A stretch of 9,026 bases of DNA. Source: CAYWCV01 sp964629885. GTDB taxonomy: Bacteria > Bacteroidota > Rhodothermia > Balneolales > CAYWCV01. The position numbers were made by a program, and so were the translations under genes. The DNA lies in NCBI GenBank assembly GCA_964629885.1, contig CAZVRJ010000073.1:1-9026 (forward strand), in the 5' to 3' direction. This document shows, in pieces, positions 1 to 6,989 of the stretch (position 1 is its first letter; each line of letters opens with the position of its first letter). A model generated the notes under the pieces. The model ran no database searches, had not been told where the DNA came from, and worked only from the letters and a program-made list of their open reading frames with translations.

Positions 1-10
1 GATTTTACCC

Positions 11-340
11 ATGAGTTCTGTAGCACATCAGGCCGAAGGCCACACACATCATCTTCTATCGCTGAAAACCCTGCTGTCAGTGGCAGGTGCTTTGGCAGTG
101 TTGACTATCCTTACAGTGGTTGTACGTTACATCCACTTCCCGGAGCCATGGAACATCATTGTGGCACTGGGAATCGCAGTTGTCAAAGCAACTCTAGTAT
201 TGTTGTTCTTCATGAACCTGTACTACGACAACAAATTCAACTTGATCGTGTTCTTATCGTCGATTTTGTTCTTCATCATCATGGTAGGAATCACACTCTT
301 AGATACGATGTTCAGGGAACCAGTCATTCCTGCGTTCTAA
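11..340 (+). CDS. ctaF: Cytochrome c oxidase subunit IV (CtaF-type, caa3 oxidase family)
   Basis: Small, 109-residue inner-membrane subunit of a heme-copper cytochrome c oxidase; in this family it is an accessory subunit that supports assembly or stability and carries no redox centre. The sequence shows a short His-rich N-terminus (HQAEGHTHH) and three hydrophobic segments at about residues 19-39, 46-70 and 75-99. The second segment contains 'AVVKATLVLLFFMNLYYD', which matches the conserved 'K-A-LV--FM-L' signature of prokaryotic COX subunit IV; the more usual His of 'FMHL' is Asn here. Length is normal for the family. The ATG lies only 10 bases from the window edge, so the upstream context (expected: oxidase subunits I-III) cannot be seen, and no clear Shine-Dalgarno is visible in those 10 bases. 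A strong terminator follows, so this is probably the last gene of the oxidase operon. The family is secure; the exact symbol is less so, because naming varies between lineages. Confidence 0.85.
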   Translation: MSSVAHQAEGHTHHLLSLKTLLSVAGALAVLTILTVVVRYIHFPEPWNIIVALGIAVVKATLVLLFFMNLYYDNKFNLIVFLSSILFFIIMVGITLLDTMFREPVIPAF

Positions 341-362
341 TTCAAAATTGAGCTCTTTATCG

Positions 363-397
363 AAGGCCGGTTGTCAATTAGACATCCGGCCTTTTTT
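363..397 (+). terminator. Rho-independent terminator after ctaF
   Basis: An 8-bp stem, AAGGCCGG (363-370) with CCGGCCTT (386-393), is extended inward past one T-T mismatch by TGTC (372-375) with GACA (381-384), leaving an AATTA loop. The stem runs into a T-tract at 392-397. It terminates plus-strand transcription from ctaF. Read on the minus strand the stem is not followed by a T-tract, so it should act in one direction only. The T-tract also supplies the TAA stop codon (396-398) of the convergent minus-strand gene, so the two transcription units abut with no spacer. Confidence 0.9.
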
Positions 398-2870
398 ATT
401 TGACAACGAGATAGCTCCTACCTACGATAGGCCTCCCAGTCGAAGTGATGCCTTCCACATGGACCCTGTATTTCGTCTCTGTATTTTGGAAGCGAGGCCC
501 TGTATCGTCAGACGTCCAAAAGCGCACATAGCCGATGCCGTTTGAATTCAATATCAAATTCGGCTCCCAATAAATGGTGGTCCTACTGTCTGGCTTTTCA
601 TGAATGTCGAGATGTTCAGAATAATCGGGCGCGTAAAACTCCCTGGGTATATAGTAGCCGGCAAAGGCTCTATTAATGATACCCTTTCGGGCGGCGAAAA
701 CGGCTCCCCCAGGTTTTGTGTTTACGGCAATCACACCGTTACTCCCTCGTGATCCGTAAACAGCCAAGCTTCCAACATCTGTTAGAAGCTCGATACTTTC
801 GACGTTTGATGCCGGAATCGAAACCAATGTCATCAGATCCACCTCCATTCCGTCAAGAATGAATAATGGCACCGGGTCACCACCCCAAGCAATTCCCCGG
901 TTGAAGGTTACAGTCATGTCGCGGCCAACACCAGTAACCCTAAAAGCAGCTGTCCTACCCCTGAGCATATCCAACGGATTAGACGCATAACCTCTCACAT
1001 CCTCTGCCTTAATCACCCGATCTGCATCGACTATCAAGCTTCGTCTCTCAGGTGGTTGCAATGCCTCTCTGGCAGCAGTAACAGTTACCTCGCCCAGCAT
1101 TCTCACGTCGTTCGAAAGGCCGAACGATCGATCGATCTGTTCACGCATTCTCGACTGGTTCAAATAGGACAAATACAGACTGTTTACATTTTGCTGGTAT
1201 GTGGCCGGTTGTTTCCGAATCCTTGGATCATAGTTGATTATCGTCTCAAGAATAATATCATAATGCCTCCTTTTGCGGGTATCAAGAGTCTGAAGAAGCA
1301 CCTCCGTCGAGTCGGGGTAAATAAGGTTTTCGAACTTGAATTGGCCCTGTTCATCTGTTTCTGTATCGTAAAACTCCTTCACACCACCAAGTAACGCCAG
1401 AATCACGTTTTGACCCGTCACAGCTCGCTTGTTCTGCTTATTCACAACCGTTCCGCGAATTGCAAGCCCCTGTTCAAGCGCATGTTGCAGATGTGGTCCA
1501 TCAGACGACATTACTTTTTGCCAATCGAATCTTCGCCAGCCTCGCGTCAGCATAAGCTTGTCTGCCATTACTAGGGCTGAGTCGCTGAGCTGATCATACA
1601 ACCCAGGCTGGAGAACAGGACCATCCAAATCAGAAACCAAGTGCAGATAGTTTCGGACATCGAGACCGTTATCCGGCCAAGTAACCTGACTTACATCGGT
1701 TACAGATATCGCAATATTTCCATCAACAGGTTCGCCATCGACGTCCTTGACCGAAATTGTGACCTCTGCCATATCACGGACTGTGTACGCCTCCTCGTTC
1801 GACTCCACGAATACAGTTAGAGGCGCAGGATCGGGATTATAAACCAATCTTTCGGCCACTGGCAAACCCGCCTCAGTGAAAAGTGTGAACTGTATAATGC
1901 CAGGTGGGAATCTGCTTCGGTCAACTTGAGCGATGAACTCATTCCTGTCGGCTCTGCCTACGGCTGCATAATAAACTATACCCCTAACATGGCCAATTAT
2001 GACGATTTCCTGGCTGTTTAATCTGGCTGCATCAATATTATTTAAAATTCGTATCCCGATTTCTCGATCTCGGGTCGCATCAATTTTCATCTGAAAGCCG
2101 TTTGCGAGTGGCTTAGGCAACTCAAATGATTGACCGATAAGTCTGCTGTCGAACGCGTCCATAATCACCGCTATATGATCAACTCCCTTTTGAGGCGTCA
2201 ACTCCACATGGCTCAATCCCATGCCGCCCGTATTGAAACGGGTGATTTCATTGCCCGATTTGTCCTGAATAGCGACGACCACCCCACTTGACGGCTCTCC
2301 ATAACTATTGAGCGCTTCTACTCCAAGAACTGCAGGCAATCCCTCTATCCATTCTCCGCCTTCCGGAAAAAACCGCATCGATATCCGATTATCCGAAAAT
2401 GACCGCAAACTAGATTCGGCAGATAAGTTGCCAATTGTCACTTCACGATGGAAAAAGTAATTCTGATTGAAGTTTCGCATCCATTTTGTATACGCCCTTA
2501 AGTCGTATGAACCGGCCATCAACTCGTGTGGCAAATAGAAGTCACCGTTCAACGTGCCATCAACAACTCGGAGGGTCTGCTGTAATACGACCGTACTGTC
2601 GGGAGCCACCAACTCAACGTATACCAGTTTGCTCGGTGAATTTGGAAAGTGATCGGCACCATTCACCAGCCAACCCTTAAACCAAAGATTTTCACCCGCA
2701 GCGTAGTGTGGCTTATCTGTGAGTATGTATACTTTTTCAGGAGGGTACTGAAGCATATACTGCTCGAGCGATGAGAGTACACGAGTCGCCAAGTCCGAAA
2801 TCGGGCGCCAAGACACCAACCAAATGGCAACAAAAAGGAAAGCCAAAGCATACCGAACCGAACGTGGCAT
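396..2870 (-). CDS. Exported macroglobulin-like / TonB-plug protein, short paralogue (824 aa)
   Basis: Function unknown. The N-terminus has one hydrophobic segment (about residues 6-21) after a basic start and no lipobox Cys, so it is probably exported by Sec and either cleaved or anchored. Next comes an MG2-like macroglobulin region (45-147) with 'PEKVYILTDKPHYAAGE', and a second beta-rich region beginning at 'FFPEGGE' (167-250). A further region ends in 'AERLVYNP' (270-346). Another MG2-like segment (350-395) leads into the family hallmark 'RGWRRFDW' (443-450). A carboxypeptidase-regulatory-like domain (468-528) follows. Then come a TonB-box-like 'LGEVTVTA' (592-599) and a plug domain (about 630-719) with 'FILDGMEVD' and 'VYGSRGSNGVIAVNT'. 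The last part (738-824) resembles the C-terminus of bacterial alpha-2-macroglobulin-like proteins. No outer-membrane beta-barrel follows the plug. The protein contains no cysteine, so there is no thioester. It is a tandem paralogue of the upstream 905-residue gene, 126 bp away on the same strand, and lacks one of that gene's domains. No Shine-Dalgarno is evident before the ATG. Domain calls are from motif recognition. Confidence 0.85.
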   Translation of the reverse strand: MPRSVRYALAFLFVAIWLVSWRPISDLATRVLSSLEQYMLQYPPEKVYILTDKPHYAAGENLWFKGWLVNGADHFPNSPSKLVYVELVAPDSTVVLQQTLRVVDGTLNGDFYLPHELMAGSYDLRAYTKWMRNFNQNYFFHREVTIGNLSAESSLRSFSDNRISMRFFPEGGEWIEGLPAVLGVEALNSYGEPSSGVVVAIQDKSGNEITRFNTGGMGLSHVELTPQKGVDHIAVIMDAFDSRLIGQSFELPKPLANGFQMKIDATRDREIGIRILNNIDAARLNSQEIVIIGHVRGIVYYAAVGRADRNEFIAQVDRSRFPPGIIQFTLFTEAGLPVAERLVYNPDPAPLTVFVESNEEAYTVRDMAEVTISVKDVDGEPVDGNIAISVTDVSQVTWPDNGLDVRNYLHLVSDLDGPVLQPGLYDQLSDSALVMADKLMLTRGWRRFDWQKVMSSDGPHLQHALEQGLAIRGTVVNKQNKRAVTGQNVILALLGGVKEFYDTETDEQGQFKFENLIYPDSTEVLLQTLDTRKRRHYDIILETIINYDPRIRKQPATYQQNVNSLYLSYLNQSRMREQIDRSFGLSNDVRMLGEVTVTAAREALQPPERRSLIVDADRVIKAEDVRGYASNPLDMLRGRTAAFRVTGVGRDMTVTFNRGIAWGGDPVPLFILDGMEVDLMTLVSIPASNVESIELLTDVGSLAVYGSRGSNGVIAVNTKPGGAVFAARKGIINRAFAGYYIPREFYAPDYSEHLDIHEKPDSRTTIYWEPNLILNSNGIGYVRFWTSDDTGPRFQNTETKYRVHVEGITSTGRPIVGRSYLVVK
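714..1097 (-). other. TonB-box-like motif plus plug domain without barrel (824-aa protein)
   Basis: The interval encodes residues 592-719: 'LGEVTVTA', 'LDMLRGRTAAFRVTG', 'LFILDGMEVD' and 'VYGSRGSNGVIAVNTK'. As in the neighbouring paralogue, no barrel follows and the remaining roughly 105 residues are macroglobulin-like. Both plugs are preceded by the same short block, 'IDRSFGLSN'. Confidence 0.75.
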
Positions 2871-2950
2871 ATAAAGCGGGTTAATCTGTCGATTACTGAT
2901 TAGACGTTGCGTACTACCGTTTAGTTTGCCACATTCTTGCGTTATCTGGC

Positions 2951-2969
2951 ATTTTACACGAATTTTACA
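2951..2969 (-). promoter_or_regulatory. Paired 8-bp direct repeat upstream of the 824-aa gene
   Basis: On the minus strand TGTAAAAT occurs twice (2962-2969 and 2951-2958), 11 bp apart start to start, or about one helical turn. It lies about 80-100 bp upstream of the 824-aa gene start, within the 126-bp gap between the paralogues. This spacing would suit a dimeric regulator binding one face of the helix, but AT-rich 8-mers can recur by chance and no regulator is known. I see no convincing intrinsic terminator in this gap, so the paralogues may still be co-transcribed. Confidence 0.2.
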
Positions 2970-2996
2970 GTTGGACCCTAAAAGGATTGGAAAGCC

Positions 2997-5714
2997 TTAC
3001 TCAACGTTGATTTTCATTTCCTTCATTAAAGGCATACCGTCTGCATCTATCCCCTCAACTCGAATTCGGTATGTACCGGTGTCGTCGCTTGTGTAGAACA
3101 CCTGCTTCGCAAGACCCGTCTGGTCGGTCCTTACTGTGTGTGCCCACCATAACGTTGATCTCGAGTCTGGCTTACGGTGAATTTCCAAACTCTGGCTGTA
3201 GTTAGGAGCATAAAACTCACGAACCACATAATATCCCGGCACCTTCTTTGTGACCATGCTCGTCTCGGGTATTGGCGCTGGACCTCCCTTACGTGTAAAG
3301 ACGGAGATTACGCCGTTAGATCCGCGCGAGCCGTAGATTACAGTCGACGACACTTCCGTGAGTATGTCGATCACACCGATGTCTTGAATCCTTACTCGCG
3401 CAATAGCGGAAGCGTCTACTTCAACACCGTCCAAAAAGAAAAGTGGCGATGTGGTACTAGTGAGTGTTGCAGCCCTTGCCGATGTTACTCTCGTGCCGGC
3501 TCCTGACCCAGATATCCTGAAAGCTCCTGTCCTGCCCCTGAGCATGTCGAATGCGGTTCCACCCCGTTGCAAATCGGAGGCTAAAGGCACAAAAGACCTG
3601 TCAGGAGATCCATAAATGCGATTGTATTGCTCTTGCACCTGCTCCTGTTGCGTTACAGCCTGTGCCTCTACAAGCACTTCACCTAAAACCCGCACACTAT
3701 TCGAAAGTCCGAACGATCGATCTATTGCCAGTCGATTTCGTGCATTTCTGGCATAGGATTGGTTAATATCAGAAAGAGGCATGGATGGCAGACTTGGTTG
3801 CCATTCCGCATCTTTGTAGGGCGTATACAATGGATCTACCGTGAAATCGATCAGCCTGCGACCATTATTGTCGTCGCCTTGCAAGACCACAGTCGTAGAG
3901 TCAGAAATTTCGAGTCCTTCAACCCTAAACTTGCCATCATTGTCGCTGCGAACAGTAAAATAGTTCGGATTATCAGGATTAACTGCCAGTGTGAACTCCT
4001 CATTACGAATAACCCTGCTGTTGTTCTTTTGAATGTATGTGCCGGAAATGGATATCCCGTCTTCAACAAATTCGGTAATGTTCGGTGTAGTCCCGGCGAT
4101 GTATGCATCCCAATTAAATCTTCTCCAACCGTGGGTCATCATCAACAAATCTGCGTGCTGCTGAACCTCTGCAACTGGATTCATGTAGTAGGACGGAGCT
4201 TCAACAAAGCCCTTTAAGTCGGAACTCAACAACAAATAGCTGCGGATATCTGATCTGTCTTCGTAGGTGTAGTCGGCCTCGTCATCACGGATGACGGATA
4301 CCGCCAAATCAGCCCGTATCGGATTACCGGTTTCATCGAGGTAAGCCACGTCTAGACTAACAGCTTCACGACGGCGATACGACTCCTTATCTGTCAGTAG
4401 CTGGACATTTCCACGTGGATTCGGTGGCATGAAGACCAGCCTTTCTGCCATGGGTTTACCAGCACCGTCAAATACTGTGAAGTGCGTTATACCTGATTTT
4501 AGATTCTTCTTAGAGACTCTAGCCATGAATCCGTCGGGCGATGCGGGTGCGCCCCCCGAGAACACTAATTCCCCACGAGTGTGACCAATCAAGGTCACAT
4601 CGGTTGCCAGTCCAACCGTTCGAATCGACAAGAGGATGTCGTCGGAATCAGATACGTCTGCAGCTAGATGTATACCAAAGTCTTTGACAGCTGGAAGCTG
4701 AACGGATTGAACGGGTGATCCATTCAGTGAGACTTCAGCATTATACGTCTCGCCAGACCTAGTGGTCAACGTGAAATATCCCATGCCTCGAAACGCATCC
4801 GTAATAGTTGCCACCTCATTACCGGCAGAATCTGTGACCTTTCCACTAACCGAAACACCTCGCCCAGATCCATCGGTAGCCTTGAATGCTATCCTCTGTT
4901 CAGTGCCTGCAATAAGTTCACCACCTTCTGGTAATAAGTGGAATTCGGTTGGAGCCAATTGAGCAACTGGCAGTGAATAGGAAACTCGGTCTCGTCCACT
5001 TCGATAGGTAACTTCTAAATAAGGCATCTCAGATCCAGCAGCACTTTTGTTGACGGATGTTGACCACTCTACAAAACCCTGATCGTTGGTTTTGACACGA
5101 GTTTGGCCAAGCCGGTCACGACCCGATAGAAGTGTTAAATCGACATCTGCATTTGAGACTGGCTGACCAGCATTATCAAGTAGCACCCACTGAAACATCA
5201 ATTGGTCAGATAATGGACCCGTTTCGACTCTTATATCGGCTTGCGGAACATTTTCGCCCGGACTCATTATTCGAATACTGCGTCGAAACATCCAGGACTC
5301 GTCAAAGTTTTTCATCCAATTCGTATACGCCCTGAGCGTGTATTTGCCGGGGGCCAAGTTCTCGGGCAGATAGAAGTCGCCAGCCACACCACCGTCGACG
5401 GACTTGAGTACTTTCGAAAGAACTACTTCTCCTGACGGCGACAGTAGCTCAGCATACATTGTCTGGCTTGGGCTATCTGGCTTGTGATTCACTCCGTTCA
5501 CGAGCCACGCCTTGTACCACATTATCTCGCCAGCAGCGTAGAAAGGCCGATCGGTGGCAATGTAAATCTTCTCAGGTGTGAATTGATTTACATACTGTTG
5601 CAATACTTCCACTGCCTTTGAGAGTGGATCGCTAAATCTGTACAATGTCGATCCGACAAGAAATACACCGGCGACTATGAGTGCCAGAGGTAGGCTAACT
5701 GTTCGCTTCATCAT
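2997..5714 (-). CDS. Exported macroglobulin-like / TonB-plug protein, long paralogue (905 aa)
   Basis: Function unknown; clear homologue of the next gene downstream. Visible order: signal or anchor helix (about 7-25, no lipobox); MG2-like domain with 'PEKIYIATDRPFYAAGE' (47-63) up to about 150; an extra beta-rich domain (152-255) containing 'DNAGQPVSNADVDLTLLSG', absent from the paralogue; a domain starting 'LLPEGGE' (260-345); a region with 'LIGHTRGELVF' ending in 'AERLVFMP' (346-430); a second MG2-like segment (437-475); 'RSYLLLSSDLKG' and 'HGWRRFNW' (491-535); a carboxypeptidase-regulatory-like domain (552-612); 'LGEVLVEA' (677-684); a plug domain (about 720-809) with 'FFLDGVEVD' and 'IYGSRGSNGVISVFTRKGG'; and a macroglobulin-like C-terminus with 'HRKPDSRSTLWW' (846-857). 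There is no beta-barrel and no cysteine. The start is the first of two adjacent ATGs, and an AGG (5721-5723) six bases upstream may serve as Shine-Dalgarno. ctaA ends 80 bp upstream on the same strand. Annotation pipelines would probably name it a TonB-dependent receptor plug or MG2-domain protein; it is not a transporter on present evidence. Confidence 0.88.
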   Translation of the reverse strand: MMKRTVSLPLALIVAGVFLVGSTLYRFSDPLSKAVEVLQQYVNQFTPEKIYIATDRPFYAAGEIMWYKAWLVNGVNHKPDSPSQTMYAELLSPSGEVVLSKVLKSVDGGVAGDFYLPENLAPGKYTLRAYTNWMKNFDESWMFRRSIRIMSPGENVPQADIRVETGPLSDQLMFQWVLLDNAGQPVSNADVDLTLLSGRDRLGQTRVKTNDQGFVEWSTSVNKSAAGSEMPYLEVTYRSGRDRVSYSLPVAQLAPTEFHLLPEGGELIAGTEQRIAFKATDGSGRGVSVSGKVTDSAGNEVATITDAFRGMGYFTLTTRSGETYNAEVSLNGSPVQSVQLPAVKDFGIHLAADVSDSDDILLSIRTVGLATDVTLIGHTRGELVFSGGAPASPDGFMARVSKKNLKSGITHFTVFDGAGKPMAERLVFMPPNPRGNVQLLTDKESYRRREAVSLDVAYLDETGNPIRADLAVSVIRDDEADYTYEDRSDIRSYLLLSSDLKGFVEAPSYYMNPVAEVQQHADLLMMTHGWRRFNWDAYIAGTTPNITEFVEDGISISGTYIQKNNSRVIRNEEFTLAVNPDNPNYFTVRSDNDGKFRVEGLEISDSTTVVLQGDDNNGRRLIDFTVDPLYTPYKDAEWQPSLPSMPLSDINQSYARNARNRLAIDRSFGLSNSVRVLGEVLVEAQAVTQQEQVQEQYNRIYGSPDRSFVPLASDLQRGGTAFDMLRGRTGAFRISGSGAGTRVTSARAATLTSTTSPLFFLDGVEVDASAIARVRIQDIGVIDILTEVSSTVIYGSRGSNGVISVFTRKGGPAPIPETSMVTKKVPGYYVVREFYAPNYSQSLEIHRKPDSRSTLWWAHTVRTDQTGLAKQVFYTSDDTGTYRIRVEGIDADGMPLMKEMKINVE
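3285..3686 (-). other. TonB-box-like motif plus plug domain without barrel (905-aa protein)
   Basis: The interval encodes residues 677-810. 'LGEVLVEA' resembles the 'L-EVVV' segment that opens the plug of SusC-type receptors. It is followed by 'FDMLRGRTGAFRISG', 'LFFLDGVEVD' and 'YGSRGSNGVISV', which are the core plug motifs. Only 95 residues remain after the plug, far too few for the roughly 600-residue 22-strand barrel of a TonB-dependent transporter. Confidence 0.75.
4950..5261 (-). other. Extra macroglobulin-like domain present only in the 905-aa paralogue
   Basis: This interval encodes residues 152-255. Flanking sequence aligns between the paralogues: the 'LRAYT-WM-NF' segment lies before it, and 'LLPEGGE' here or 'FFPEGGE' in the shorter gene lies after it. 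The shorter gene has only about 19 residues between these anchors. The segment has the 'D-G-PV--A-V-L' and 'TND-GFVEW' patterns of an MG/Ig-like beta-sandwich. The boundaries are approximate because they come from alignment by eye. Confidence 0.6.
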
Positions 5715-5762
5715 TGTGGACCTAAAACACCTAATTTCGATAGTTATATATGGTATAATCTA

Positions 5763-5784
5763 GAAAAATAGTGGCACTCTGCCA
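5763..5784 (-). terminator. Short hairpin with T-tract after ctaA
   Basis: On the minus strand a 5-bp stem TGGCA / TGCCA with a GAG loop (5772-5784) is followed two bases later by a TATTTTT tract (down to 5763). It sits 11 bases past the ctaA stop codon and is positioned to end or attenuate ctaA transcription before the 905-aa gene. The stem is short, so termination may be partial. Confidence 0.45.
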
Positions 5785-5794
5785 AAATATATGA

Positions 5795-6730
5795 TCAATG
5801 CTGCAAGTTTGGCTTCCCTTCGTGAATTAAGTAAAGCATCACAATGAGGGCACTCACCAAGAAGGCTGCGAACGTCAGATGCAGAACTTGGAATGCGGCA
5901 GGCATGCCCAAATAAGCCAAACCAACACCTAATAATATTTGAAGAACAATCAAGAGAATGATTCCATATCCCGTTTTGTAGACTGGATTCGCAAGTGCCG
6001 ATTTGTTTATGAACCAACCAAAGTACACGCCCAAAATCAAAAGTGACCATGAAGTACTACGGTGCAGATGGTCGATGAAACCGACGTTCTCGAGCCATTG
6101 CGAGCGGTCAAGAGTGGGGTTGGCTTTGACAACTGCATCGATCGCCTCGCGAACTTGGGTTCCAAGACCCATTTGAAATAATGCGGCGAGCAGCATAATT
6201 CCAGTAACTATAAGAAGGTGCCTGCGTACACCGTCGTTGATGGTGTACGATAAATGATCGGTGAAAGCCTTGAACGTGGCATAAATCAGCAGATTAACGA
6301 TAACCATTGCAAGCAGCATGTGAAGTGTTATGAGCCACTCATCGAGAGCCGACCTCACAACTTGACCGCCTAACCACCCTTGAAAAATTACCAAGACAAG
6401 CGAAGCAACAGCAGCCCAAGTAATTTGCGGTTTTGTCTTTCTGAAGCGCAATGACAACGCAGCTGTTGCGATGATCAGAAGTCCGATCACGACGCCCACG
6501 AGCCTGTTTACATATTCTATCCACATCTTGACCACATTGAACTGTGATGGGTCAAACTGTGAGGGAAGCTGTTCAACTGTGGTCGGCGGGATCCATGAGC
6601 CGAAACAACGGGGCCAATCAGGACATCCAAGGCCAGCACCTGCTGCCCTTACCAAGCCGCCGACAAATATCAGAAACAAGGTTGCAGCCACGGTAGTGAG
6701 AGCTGTCTTCTGAAAGGAGTCGAGTTTCAT
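5795..6730 (-). CDS. ctaA: Heme A synthase
   Basis: CtaA/COX15 family membrane enzyme, 311 residues, oxidising the C8 methyl of heme O to a formyl group to give heme A for aa3/caa3 oxidases. Eight hydrophobic helices are visible (about 12-30, 76-94, 105-122, 132-152, 170-188, 225-241, 254-272, 280-301) in the two four-helix halves expected. Seen: 'GLGCPDWPRC' with the paired loop cysteines C36 and C42; the catalytic-loop glutamate E72 in 'WIEYVNR'; and the conserved histidines H137, H223 and H284 at the usual heme-ligand places. At the first ligand site, where the Bacillus type has His three residues after the Glu, this protein has N75. It diverges from ctaB across a shared 259-bp region, which suits coordinated heme O / heme A supply. 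The ATG at 6730 gives normal length; no clear Shine-Dalgarno precedes it. Confidence 0.95.
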   Translation of the reverse strand: MKLDSFQKTALTTVAATLFLIFVGGLVRAAGAGLGCPDWPRCFGSWIPPTTVEQLPSQFDPSQFNVVKMWIEYVNRLVGVVIGLLIIATAALSLRFRKTKPQITWAAVASLVLVIFQGWLGGQVVRSALDEWLITLHMLLAMVIVNLLIYATFKAFTDHLSYTINDGVRRHLLIVTGIMLLAALFQMGLGTQVREAIDAVVKANPTLDRSQWLENVGFIDHLHRSTSWSLLILGVYFGWFINKSALANPVYKTGYGIILLIVLQILLGVGLAYLGMPAAFQVLHLTFAAFLVSALIVMLYLIHEGKPNLQH

Positions 6731-6989
6731 GAAATGCTATTAGGACAATGTGGTCTTAAAATATACGGTAGATACGAACGAATAACCATCCGCAATTATC
6801 TGATAACATCTGATGAACTGGACACGGTTCCACATTACGGGACTGAATCGCTTGATTATGGTTATACTAGCCACATTTTACTGCTATCTCATAGGTAAAA
6901 TCCGTATTTTAGGGGGATGTAGGGAAATCGGTGCATTTATTGTCACTCGATCATCCCTCAACACTGAAATTGATGCATTTACGTTGGGC
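6731..6989. promoter_or_regulatory. Divergent ctaA / ctaB control region
   Basis: This 259-bp AT-rich gap must hold the promoters of both heme genes. Features visible: an 11-bp palindrome TTATC-T-GATAA (6796-6806); a direct repeat ATCTGAT at 6798-6804 and 6808-6814 (10-bp period); and a plus-strand extended -10-like TGGTTATACT (6859-6868), with no convincing -35 at 17 bp. No clear Bacteroidota-type TTG / TA--TTTG pair was found for either direction. An open frame in the ctaB phase covers 6813-6989 but does not look like part of CtaB. Functional assignment of each element is tentative. Confidence 0.5.

Noticed and set aside
1126..1138. Tandem GATC-rich run resembling a methylation or replication-control cluster
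   Set aside because: It encodes the 'IDRSF' block conserved in both paralogues, and the other copy also has GATC there, so coding constraint explains it.
1056..1394. 112-codon plus-strand open frame inside the 824-aa gene
   Set aside because: It is a shadow of the minus-strand coding frame, with no motif and no start context.
3759..4217. 152-codon plus-strand open frame inside the 905-aa gene
   Set aside because: It is antisense to a clearly coding frame, has no recognisable domain, and its composition is explained by the opposite-strand codons.
396..5714. Calling the two large genes TonB-dependent transporters or thioester alpha-2-macroglobulins
   Set aside because: There is no beta-barrel after the plug and no cysteine for a thioester. 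Only the plug and macroglobulin-like modules can be supported.
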